Positions 1 to 5,853 of a stretch of 11,949 nt of DNA are shown piece by piece. Origin of the DNA: Clostridium sp. (GTDB lineage Bacteria; Bacillota; Clostridia; Lachnospirales; Lachnospiraceae); contig JAEDOC010000058.1 of NCBI GenBank assembly GCA_016302185.1, forward strand, positions 1-11,949. Reading direction: 5' to 3'. Both the position numbers and the translations under genes were made by a program. The notes below the pieces were generated by a model that was not told the origin of the DNA, searched no databases, and saw only the letters and a program-made list of their open reading frames with translations. Within the stretch, counting starts at the first letter, position 1, and every line of letters starts with the position of its first letter.

Positions 1-641
1 ATATCTTTTTTTTCAAAAAACATCTGAAACAGATGGGCGAACTCGATCAGCACCCGATCCCCAAACAGATGACCGTACGTGTCATTGATATTTTTAAAAT
101 AATCTATATCCAGAATAATCATTCCGCAAGACGTATGAGAATCCAAATGTCTTAAATAATCATTAATCAGCTCCTTTCCGGTGGAATGATTGTACAGACC
201 AGTCAGAGAGTCTCTGCTTGCCTTTTCCTTCAGCTGCTCCTGCAGACTCTTCTCCATCGTAATATCCCGGGAGCTTCCCACCAGCACAACCTGATCATTA
301 AACCGATCCCGCATCCGGGATCCGTCTAAAAGCTTCCGATAATTTCTTCCTGAAAGATCCCGCACCCGAACCTCCACCGGCCCCCGCAGCTTTCCCTGAA
401 AGAATTCCTTCATCTTCCAGCGATCCTCATCAAACAGATGGGGATTCGTCTCCACATAAGACAAATACTCCGTGATCGAACGGACGCTGCCTATCGTCTT
501 GTCGTACAGAACAATTCTGTCTTCTTCGATCAGATATTCAAATGCCTCCACTCTGCTGTTCTTTAATATGACAGCAAGCATTTCCGAGATTGCGCCATTC
601 ATAGCTTCAAACTGGCACTGCTTTTTCTCTGAATTCTGCAT
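1..641 (-). CDS. PAS-like/GGDEF protein, probable diguanylate cyclase (C-terminus cut by window edge)
   Basis: Third gene of the hydrogenase-sensor operon; 213 codons are visible before the window ends. I read the frame directly from the minus strand. It starts at an ATG 12 bp after the stop of the phosphatase gene, with AAAGGA upstream. Residues about 30-130 look like a PAS-type sensory domain, ending in the usual PAS-to-effector junction (VGSSRDIT, about 121-128). A short helix (KSLQEQLKEKASRD) leads into a GGDEF domain with the typical DSLTGLYN opening (about 144-151), then DIDYFKNINDTYGH (about 178-191). The GG(D/E)EF catalytic loop and any I-site lie beyond the edge, so activity cannot be judged. 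GGDEF domains make cyclic-di-GMP from two GTP. No signal peptide or membrane segment is seen, so it is probably cytosolic. An EAL or other domain could follow outside the window. Confidence 0.85.
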   Translation of the reverse strand, partial: MQNSEKKQCQFEAMNGAISEMLAVILKNSRVEAFEYLIEEDRIVLYDKTIGSVRSITEYLSYVETNPHLFDEDRWKMKEFFQGKLRGPVEVRVRDLSGRNYRKLLDGSRMRDRFNDQVVLVGSSRDITMEKSLQEQLKEKASRDSLTGLYNHSTGKELINDYLRHLDSHTSCGMIILDIDYFKNINDTYGHLFGDRVLIEFAHLFQMFFEKKD

Positions 642-653
642 CTTACCGTTCCT

Positions 654-1841
654 TTAATAATATTTTATCGTAACTGTCTTCCCCAGTCGGGTCATCACAT
701 CCGAAAACTGATCCACCAGCTTCTGACGGACTCCCATTTCAAAGGGAAGTTCCGGATTCTGGTATGCCTCATTAATGGCACAGCCCACAAACATGGTTAG
801 ATCTGTACAGCAGTCAATCAGAAGCTCTGCCAGCATGGACGCACCGTTGGGCTTGGCCAGCTCCAGAAAGAATTTCTCGTCAATCTCGTCATCCCTGGTA
901 TACTTCTCCAGAAGGCCCAGCGCTTTATTCATGGTAATCACACCTTCCGTTACCAGATCAATTCCATCAATATAAGCAATCGGCGGCACGCTGTCGTCTA
1001 CATAATTGACGGACACATCCATCTTCTTCCCCAGTACCCGTGCAACCACCGAAGAAGAGGTACCTCCGCAGACACATTTAATCGCGCTTTCCTCTGCCAT
1101 AAATTCACTGACCATGCGGATATCGTCCTCTTTCTTCTGAGCCGGACCGGTCAGCAGATGAACCAGGTGTTTCTTGCCCACCCGGAGTACCGCCACGGTT
1201 GTATCATCTCCCGGCTGGTTCATATAGAGATCATTGCAGGCCTCACTAAGCTCCGATGCCAGATGCATGGCTGTCGCCGTCTTCGCGTACTCCCGCTTTA
1301 CAAAATCCGCTACATTATCCCAGGTCCAGCCAAAATTCAGGAGATCTCCCACACCGGCATTGATGGCACCGTCACTGATCAGGACAAAGGCATCTCCCAG
1401 CTGCACCTGAAAACGGGATTCTGCGATCGTTCTTCCTGCAATCTCCCGATAGGATCTTTCAAACTCCATTAATTTGCCATCCCGAATAAATACGCAGGCC
1501 GGATTATCAAACTCCACCAGATAGGCACTCCCGTCATCCCGCACCTCCAGAATACTGAAGGTCGCATAAGCCACCCGACGCACCCTGCAGACAGGAAGAG
1601 TCTCGGCAATGGTCTCCACACACCGATCCAGAGAAATTCCTCGCAAAAACATCGTTCCCAGAATCTTTGATGTCATGGTAGCCAGGATATTGGCCTTTAC
1701 ACCGCTGCCCATGCCATCTGCCAGAATCAGAATGTGAGAATCCCCGGTATGCAGAATCTCCACCTTATCTCCGCAGAGTTCCTCGCCCTTTTTATTCAGG
1801 CTTTTGTAGGCAATATCAACCTTAATTCCTGTGTCTTCCAT
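654..1841 (-). CDS. SpoIIE-family PP2C-type serine/threonine phosphatase, hydrogenase-linked
   Basis: 395 aa. The N-terminal half (about 5-222) is a SpoIIE/PP2C phosphatase domain. Its metal-binding acidic motifs are present: DGMGSG (D42), SDG (D157) and PGDDTT (D212/D213). The family removes phosphate from Ser/Thr in a Mn/Mg-dependent reaction, usually to release partner-switching regulators. The C-terminal half (about 225-395) is a separate domain with a CGGTSSSVVAR motif (258-268); I know no assigned function for it. The ATG at 1841 has GGAGG 8 nt upstream, and the gene overlaps the end of the hydrogenase-like gene by 20 bp, implying translational coupling. Phosphatase genes of this kind are known beside group C [FeFe]-hydrogenases, the putative sensory ones, so it is probably the output of the upstream H2/redox sensor. 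No transmembrane segments are seen. The substrate is unknown, and no anti-sigma or anti-anti-sigma gene lies in the window. Confidence 0.9.
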   Translation of the reverse strand: MEDTGIKVDIAYKSLNKKGEELCGDKVEILHTGDSHILILADGMGSGVKANILATMTSKILGTMFLRGISLDRCVETIAETLPVCRVRRVAYATFSILEVRDDGSAYLVEFDNPACVFIRDGKLMEFERSYREIAGRTIAESRFQVQLGDAFVLISDGAINAGVGDLLNFGWTWDNVADFVKREYAKTATAMHLASELSEACNDLYMNQPGDDTTVAVLRVGKKHLVHLLTGPAQKKEDDIRMVSEFMAEESAIKCVCGGTSSSVVARVLGKKMDVSVNYVDDSVPPIAYIDGIDLVTEGVITMNKALGLLEKYTRDDEIDEKFFLELAKPNGASMLAELLIDCCTDLTMFVGCAINEAYQNPELPFEMGVRQKLVDQFSDVMTRLGKTVTIKYY

Positions 1842-3576
1842 TTGGTTTGCCTCCGCTTTCTTCTCCGTCCTCCAGAAGAGAATCGCACAAATCCATCAGA
1901 GTGATCTTCGTCTCTGCTGCTGTCTCTCCCAGAAGTCCCGCGATCTCCTGAGCCACTGTCATCTGCTTTCGGATGACATCATGGGCCAGTTCCACCGTAT
2001 TCAGCTTCCGCTCATAATCCAGCTTTGCCTGCCTCTCCTGCTCTGTAATATCAATAATCGTGGCCAGCACCAGATCCTTTTCCTCCACATAGACAATATT
2101 CAGCAACACAGATAAATGATATTCCGGGAATTGCAGTTTCTTTCCCTTAATGCTCTGATGGGTCTGATATACCCACTGGAAGTCTTCCGGATCCATGAAT
2201 TCAAACAGATACATCTGCATTGCTTCCGCTCGCGTCTTTCCGAAGAACTTTTCTCCGATGGCAGAATATTCCTGAATCTTCATATCCTTATCCACAAGCA
2301 GAATCAGATTTGGCGAGGTATCCATTACCAGGTTGGCCAGAGACTCCGCCTTGTCATGAATATAAGGAATACACATATTCAGCTCTGCCTTCTTCTGGAA
2401 CACGGCGATGGCCTTCTCCCGGCAGGTAGAGTATCCACAGGCACCGCAGTTTAATTCATCCGCCTCACTGTATTTGCCTGTCTGAGCCAGAATCTCCCGA
2501 ATCTGAGCCTCGGTCGGCATCGGCTCCTGAGTTGAGTGATTAAAGAATTTCTTTTCCACCGACACACCTTCCGATAGCCGTTCCAGCTGTGCCGCATCTG
2601 CCGGCACTGTCTCAATCTGATCCTCCATATCCAGCTTTACGCGGAACCGGGAAACTGTTCGCTCCAACGGCGCAGAACCGTTAATACAGCCACCGACACA
2701 CATATTCATCTCGATAAAGCTGCCCTTCAGTTCTCCCGCCATCAGGCTCTCACATAGCTCGATACAGTTTTTCGTCCCGTGGATATGGAATTTCCGGTAG
2801 GAATCCTCCTTCTCCTCCGTCGCCAGCACAGAACTAATCACACCACTGGTGATGGGGTACAATTTATTTACCCGGGGATCCAGATGCTCAAAGGGCAGAT
2901 CCTCGCAGGCTGCAATATCGATCTGCTTCTCCTCCAGCCACTGGCGGATATCATTGAAATTCAGCACCGCATCAATACTTCCGGCATTGCGCGGATCCAG
3001 GGATTCCTTCTTCTTGGCAATACAGGGGCCGACAAAAACCACCTTTGTCTCTTTTCCATATTCCTTTTTTAGCATCCGCCCGTGAGCAACCATCGGCGAC
3101 ACTACCGGCGCCATAAGGGGAACCAGCTTCGGATAGTAAATCTCAATTAAATCATTAACACTGGGACAACAGGTAGTGATAATATTCTCCATCGTCCCTT
3201 CCTTCAGAAGCTTCGCATATTCCGCCGTCACCGCAGCCGCTCCCTCTGCGGTCTCCCGCACATCTGCAAAGCCCAGCTGACGAAATGCCTCATGGAGCTG
3301 TCCGATGGTTCCCTCCCGCAGGAAGCCCATATATGCCGGAGCCAGAGAAACCACTGTCTTCACTCCGGTTTTGATGAAGTACTTCACCGTATCCAGATCG
3401 CTTATCATCGTCTTGGCCGACTGCGGACAAACATGCAGACAATGACCGCAGAGCACGCATTTGTCCTCGATAATCTCTGCCTTACTGTTCCTAATCATAA
3501 CCGCTTTCACATCACAGTAACGAACACATTTGTAGCAATGAGTACACCGTGTTTCCTTAAAATCAATAATCCGCAT
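1822..3576 (-). CDS. Sensory [FeFe]-hydrogenase-like protein with PAS domain (group C type)
   Basis: 584 aa from the chosen start. Domains in order: two 4Fe-4S ferredoxin motifs (C11/C14/C17/C21 and C40/C43/C46/C50); an [FeFe]-hydrogenase H-cluster domain (about 65-310); a further 4Fe-4S motif CGACGYSTC with a distal Cys (C377, C380, C385, C402); a PAS domain (about 412-515); and a C-terminal helical tail. H-cluster loops: TTCCPS (C136/C137), GPCIAKKKE (C185, K188) and EMNMCVGGC (C293, C297). All four cluster ligands and the proton-relay Cys are kept, but the Met before the second-loop Cys is Gly, and the GGG after the third loop is missing. Such changes mark sensory rather than catabolic hydrogenases. 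Small-subunit features are absent. It probably senses H2 or redox state and signals through PAS to the phosphatase encoded next. An in-frame ATG at 3603 would add nine residues (MIRRKREGK) but has a poorly placed binding site; 3576 has GGGAGGG just upstream. Confidence 0.9.
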   Translation of the reverse strand: MRIIDFKETRCTHCYKCVRYCDVKAVMIRNSKAEIIEDKCVLCGHCLHVCPQSAKTMISDLDTVKYFIKTGVKTVVSLAPAYMGFLREGTIGQLHEAFRQLGFADVRETAEGAAAVTAEYAKLLKEGTMENIITTCCPSVNDLIEIYYPKLVPLMAPVVSPMVAHGRMLKKEYGKETKVVFVGPCIAKKKESLDPRNAGSIDAVLNFNDIRQWLEEKQIDIAACEDLPFEHLDPRVNKLYPITSGVISSVLATEEKEDSYRKFHIHGTKNCIELCESLMAGELKGSFIEMNMCVGGCINGSAPLERTVSRFRVKLDMEDQIETVPADAAQLERLSEGVSVEKKFFNHSTQEPMPTEAQIREILAQTGKYSEADELNCGACGYSTCREKAIAVFQKKAELNMCIPYIHDKAESLANLVMDTSPNLILLVDKDMKIQEYSAIGEKFFGKTRAEAMQMYLFEFMDPEDFQWVYQTHQSIKGKKLQFPEYHLSVLLNIVYVEEKDLVLATIIDITEQERQAKLDYERKLNTVELAHDVIRKQMTVAQEIAGLLGETAAETKITLMDLCDSLLEDGEESGGKPNGRHRN

Positions 3577-3580
3577 CTTG

Positions 3581-3587
3581 CCCTCCC
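3581..3587 (-). promoter_or_regulatory. Ribosome binding site that decides the hydrogenase-like start
   Basis: On the minus strand GGGAGGG lies 4 nt before the ATG at 3576. The longer in-frame start at 3603 has only GAGGG, 2 nt away, which is too close. This favours the start at 3576. Confidence 0.6.
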
Positions 3588-3639
3588 GTTTTCTTCTTAT
3601 CATTACCCTCGCATATCTATTGATAGTTTTTTCTGACCT

Positions 3640-3666
3640 GTTCTCTCAACTGTTCCAACAGAGAAC
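3640..3666 (-). repeat. Hairpin in the 5' leader of the sensor operon
   Basis: Inverted repeat GTTCTCT / AGAGAAC with a 13-nt loop that can form a second small stem (CTGT/ACAG). It lies in the roughly 100-nt untranslated leader between the predicted transcription start (about 3676) and the start codon at 3576. No run of U follows, so it is not a classical terminator. It could affect mRNA stability or bind a regulator; function unknown. Confidence 0.4.
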
Positions 3667-3682
3667 GATTCCATCTTTCTTC

Positions 3683-3711
3683 ATTATACCGATTTTATAT
3701 CAAAAACTCAA
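3683..3711 (-). promoter_or_regulatory. Sigma-A promoter of the hydrogenase sensor operon
   Basis: On the minus strand: -35 TTGAGT (3706-3711), a 17-nt spacer, then a perfect -10 TATAAT (3683-3688). Predicted start near 3676, giving a leader of about 100 nt before the hydrogenase-like gene. No other convincing promoter is seen inside the operon, so all three genes are probably read from here. Confidence 0.7.
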
Positions 3712-3741
3712 TATTTCTGAAAGAACCTTTGCGCGTATTCA

Positions 3742-3785
3742 AAAAAAGTGCCATACAGCACAGTTTCTGTTGTATGGCACTTTTC
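3742..3785 (-). terminator. Rho-independent terminator after the alcohol dehydrogenase gene
   Basis: A 14-bp perfect stem (AAAAGTGCCATACA, 3745-3758, with TGTATGGCACTTTT, 3772-3785). The inner loop can also pair ACAG with CTGT. On the minus strand the stem runs into seven U residues (3742-3748). It starts 66 bp past the stop codon of the alcohol dehydrogenase gene and separates it from the sensor operon promoter. Confidence 0.9.
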
Positions 3786-3851
3786 AAAGTTTATTTATGT
3801 AATCTTACTTACATGCTTTCTTACTGACCTTAGACTCAGACCTTCTATGGA

Positions 3852-5069
3852 TTAGAAATCTACCTCTGTATCATAGTAACAGCACTTTAAGAGCTTCTCC
3901 ATCTCTTCCTGGCTGGGCTGACGCGGGTTAGAACCGGTACAGGCATCGCCAATCGCATTCTTGGCAATCTCCGGCAGACGCTCTAAGAACACCTCTTCCG
4001 GAACAAATCCCTGATCGCAGGGATAGCTGTCCGCACCGTAATTCTTAATGCAGTGCGGAATATTTAAGTCATCATTCATCTTTCTTAAATAAGCAATTAA
4101 CAGCTGAACCTTCTCCTCCACGGTCTCTCCGCCCAGAGCCATGAAATCAGCGATCTGCGCATAGCGCTGTGCCGCAGTCTCATTCTTCGCATTGAATGCG
4201 ATTACCTTCGGAAGGTACATAGCGTTAGCCGCACCGTGAATGATATGGGCTCCGAAATCTGCAAATGCAGCTCCGGTCTTGTGAGCCATGGAGTGAACAA
4301 TACCCAACAGAGCATTGGAGAATGCCATACCTGCCAGGCACTGTGCGTTATGCATGGAATCACGTTTTGCCATATCCCCATTATAGGAATCAACCAGATC
4401 ATTCTCAATCATCTTGATGGCATGCAGCGCCAGCGGATCGGTATAATCACAGTTTGCAGTAGAAACATAAGCCTCAATCGCGTGAGTCATGGCATCCATA
4501 CCGGTATGAGCAACCAGCTTCTTCGGCATGGTCTCTGCCAGTTCCGGATCAACAATGGCTACATCCGGTGTAATCTCGAAATCAGCGATCGGATACTTGA
4601 TGCCCTTCTGATAATCAGTGATGATAGAGAATGCAGTTACCTCTGTCGCCGTGCCGGAAGTGGAAGAGATCGCACAGAAATGAGCTTTGTGACGCAGGCT
4701 GGGAATACCAAAAACCTTACACATCTCTTCAAAGGTAATATCCGGATACTCGTACTTAATCCACATCGCCTTTGCCGCATCGATCGGAGAACCGCCGCCC
4801 ATGGCAATGATCCAGTCCGGCTGGAATTTAAGCATTGCCTCTGCACCGCGCATCACAGTCTCAACGGAAGGATCCGGCTCGATACCCTCAAATAATTCGA
4901 CCTCCATGCCGGCTTCCTTTAAATAAGTTACTGCTTTATCCAGAAAACCGAAACGCTTCATAGAACCGCCGCCGACACAGATGATCGCGCGCTCGCCCTT
5001 AAATGTCTTTAATGCTTCCAGTGCTCCTTTGCCATGATATAAATCACGGGGAAGTGTAAAACGTGCCAT
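3852..5069 (-). CDS. Iron-containing alcohol dehydrogenase (AdhE-C-terminal-like, butanol/ethanol dehydrogenase type)
   Basis: 405 aa, full length for group III Fe-dependent alcohol dehydrogenases. It reduces aldehydes to alcohols with NAD(P)H in fermentation. Seen: the cofactor-binding motif GGGSPIDAAK (91-100); likely metal ligands D192 and H196 (in GMDAMTHAIEAY), H259 (in GIVHSMAHKTG) and H278 (in HIIHGAANA). The C-terminal part (CTGSNPR) resembles the dehydrogenase half of bifunctional AdhE, but no aldehyde dehydrogenase half is present. Near residue 33 there is GGGSMKRFG, as in YqhD/butanol dehydrogenases, where AdhE has an Asp; this may favour NADPH (inference). About five extra residues lie between the last two metal His compared with AdhE. 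An ATG at 5087 would add MKEVIF, but AAGGAGGTAA lies between it and the ATG at 5069, so 5069 is the start. It has its own terminator. The substrate cannot be told from sequence. Confidence 0.92.
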   Translation of the reverse strand: MARFTLPRDLYHGKGALEALKTFKGERAIICVGGGSMKRFGFLDKAVTYLKEAGMEVELFEGIEPDPSVETVMRGAEAMLKFQPDWIIAMGGGSPIDAAKAMWIKYEYPDITFEEMCKVFGIPSLRHKAHFCAISSTSGTATEVTAFSIITDYQKGIKYPIADFEITPDVAIVDPELAETMPKKLVAHTGMDAMTHAIEAYVSTANCDYTDPLALHAIKMIENDLVDSYNGDMAKRDSMHNAQCLAGMAFSNALLGIVHSMAHKTGAAFADFGAHIIHGAANAMYLPKVIAFNAKNETAAQRYAQIADFMALGGETVEEKVQLLIAYLRKMNDDLNIPHCIKNYGADSYPCDQGFVPEEVFLERLPEIAKNAIGDACTGSNPRQPSQEEMEKLLKCCYYDTEVDF

Positions 5070-5074
5070 AAAAA

Positions 5075-5084
5075 TTACCTCCTT
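5075..5084 (-). promoter_or_regulatory. Strong ribosome binding site of the alcohol dehydrogenase gene
   Basis: AAGGAGGTAA on the minus strand, 5 nt before the ATG at 5069. It immediately follows the ATG at 5087, so that upstream codon cannot use it. Near-perfect complementarity to the 16S rRNA tail suggests high expression. Confidence 0.8.
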
Positions 5085-5115
5085 CATTTCTTTTGTTGTG
5101 AACTTTTACCAATTA

Positions 5116-5124
5116 AGTATATCA
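5116..5124 (-). promoter_or_regulatory. Extended -10 promoter candidate for the alcohol dehydrogenase gene
   Basis: On the minus strand TGATATACT fits the extended -10 form TGnTATAAT with one change. The -35 region 17 nt upstream (TTTCAT, 5139-5144) is weak, as is common with extended -10 promoters. Predicted start near 5109, giving a leader of about 40 nt. A small inverted repeat (CTTTCA...TGAAAAG on the minus strand) overlaps the spacer and -35 region. Confidence 0.5.
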
Positions 5125-5151
5125 TACTTTTCACAAAAATGAAAGAAGAAA

Positions 5152-5169
5152 TTGTTATTTTTTTCACAT
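5152..5169 (-). promoter_or_regulatory. Rex-like operator candidate upstream of the alcohol dehydrogenase gene
   Basis: On the minus strand ATGTGAAAAAAATAACAA matches the clostridial Rex pattern TTGTTAA-N4-TTAACAA at 11 of 14 specified positions with correct spacing. Rex is the NADH/NAD+-responsive repressor that commonly controls fermentative alcohol dehydrogenases. A further half-site (TTGTGA on the minus strand, 5131-5136) lies closer to the -10. The full site is somewhat upstream of the -35, and the region is A/T-rich, so a chance match is possible. Confidence 0.35.
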
Positions 5170-5173
5170 TTTT

Positions 5174-5665
5174 TTATTTCTGACTCCCCTCTTCGATAAT
5201 TGTCCGGACTTTTTCTTTGTCTACTCCCAGCGCGATTGCCATCTCCTCCTCAAAGGTTTTTTCCACCAGAGACATCATCTGGGCATCCTTCGATGGCAGT
5301 GTTTTTCCTTCTCTCAGACGTTTTTCCCAGCGCTGATACAGTTCCTTCGCTATTTTTACCAGATTCTCATAATTCTGCGAATAAAAGGCATTCTTATATT
5401 CCTGAGCCCGCTGCTTCTCATCTCTGATCAAAAGCGGCTCGATCTCCTGCATCCGCCCAATCAGTTCTTCTGCCTCCGATTTCGTCAGAACCGGTCGGAG
5501 CACACTGCTGCTCTTTTCCACCGGCACATAGATCTTCTCCGCCGAATCACGAACCGGCGACAGCAGGTAATATTCTCTCTTTTCCCCGGTAAAATCCAGT
5601 ATTTTCTGATCTTCCACCCGGCAGACCTTGCCGCTCCAATGAACTACATAATCTCCTGTCTTCAT
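5174..5665 (-). CDS. CarD/CdnL-family transcriptional regulator
   Basis: 163 aa, normal for CarD proteins. Residues about 1-60 (opening GDYVVHWSGKVCRVED) form the RNA-polymerase-interacting domain shared with the transcription-repair coupling factor Mfd. Residues about 62-163 form the helical CarD domain, with the typical run LYQRWEKR...G..LPSKD (about 109-126) and a helix ending EEEMAIALG. The family binds the RNA polymerase beta subunit and stabilises or tunes open promoter complexes; it is cytosolic. The start at 5665 has AGGAGG 8 nt upstream. The gene lies between the EF-G paralogue's terminator and the alcohol dehydrogenase promoter. No terminator is visible in the 104 bp before the alcohol dehydrogenase start, so some read-through is possible. 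No clear sigma-A promoter is seen: the best -10 candidate (TGTTATGAT, 5686-5694) would start transcription on top of the ribosome binding site. Confidence 0.88.
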   Translation of the reverse strand: MKTGDYVVHWSGKVCRVEDQKILDFTGEKREYYLLSPVRDSAEKIYVPVEKSSSVLRPVLTKSEAEELIGRMQEIEPLLIRDEKQRAQEYKNAFYSQNYENLVKIAKELYQRWEKRLREGKTLPSKDAQMMSLVEKTFEEEMAIALGVDKEKVRTIIEEGSQK

Positions 5666-5783
5666 CTCATACGCCTCCTGACTTTATCATAACATTTTCA
5701 GGAATGCAGCAGTAAGCGGTTTTTCTTTTTTCAGCATTCTGCCCAGAAAGGACTCCTCTTTCTTTGGTGAAAAAGCGCATCAA

Positions 5784-5821
5784 AAAAGAAACGGCACAGC
5801 CCGAAGGCCGCACCGTTTCCC
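5784..5821 (-). terminator. Rho-independent terminator with UUCG loop after the EF-G paralogue
   Basis: On the minus strand a 14-bp stem, complete when three G-U pairs are allowed (5790-5803 with 5808-5821), closes a C(UUCG)G tetraloop and is followed by six U residues (5784-5789). It begins 32 bp after the stop codon at 5854. The G-U pairs exist only in the minus-strand RNA, which confirms its direction. Confidence 0.92.
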
Positions 5822-5853
5822 TATCTTTTGACTCAACTATCGTCAATATCCTG

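Noticed and set aside
1158..3636. Several plus-strand frames of 69-114 codons opposite the sensor operon
   Set aside because: All are antisense to conserved catalytic or cluster-binding regions and have no recognisable product.
4236..4895. 219-codon open frame on the plus strand inside the alcohol dehydrogenase gene
   Set aside because: It is antisense to a full, well-conserved enzyme. Its translation shows no recognisable domain and it lacks a good binding site; it is a codon-bias shadow.
5686..5694. Extended -10-like TGTTATGAT upstream of the CarD-family gene
   Set aside because: The transcript would begin within the ribosome binding site (5674-5680), leaving almost no leader, and no -35 is present.
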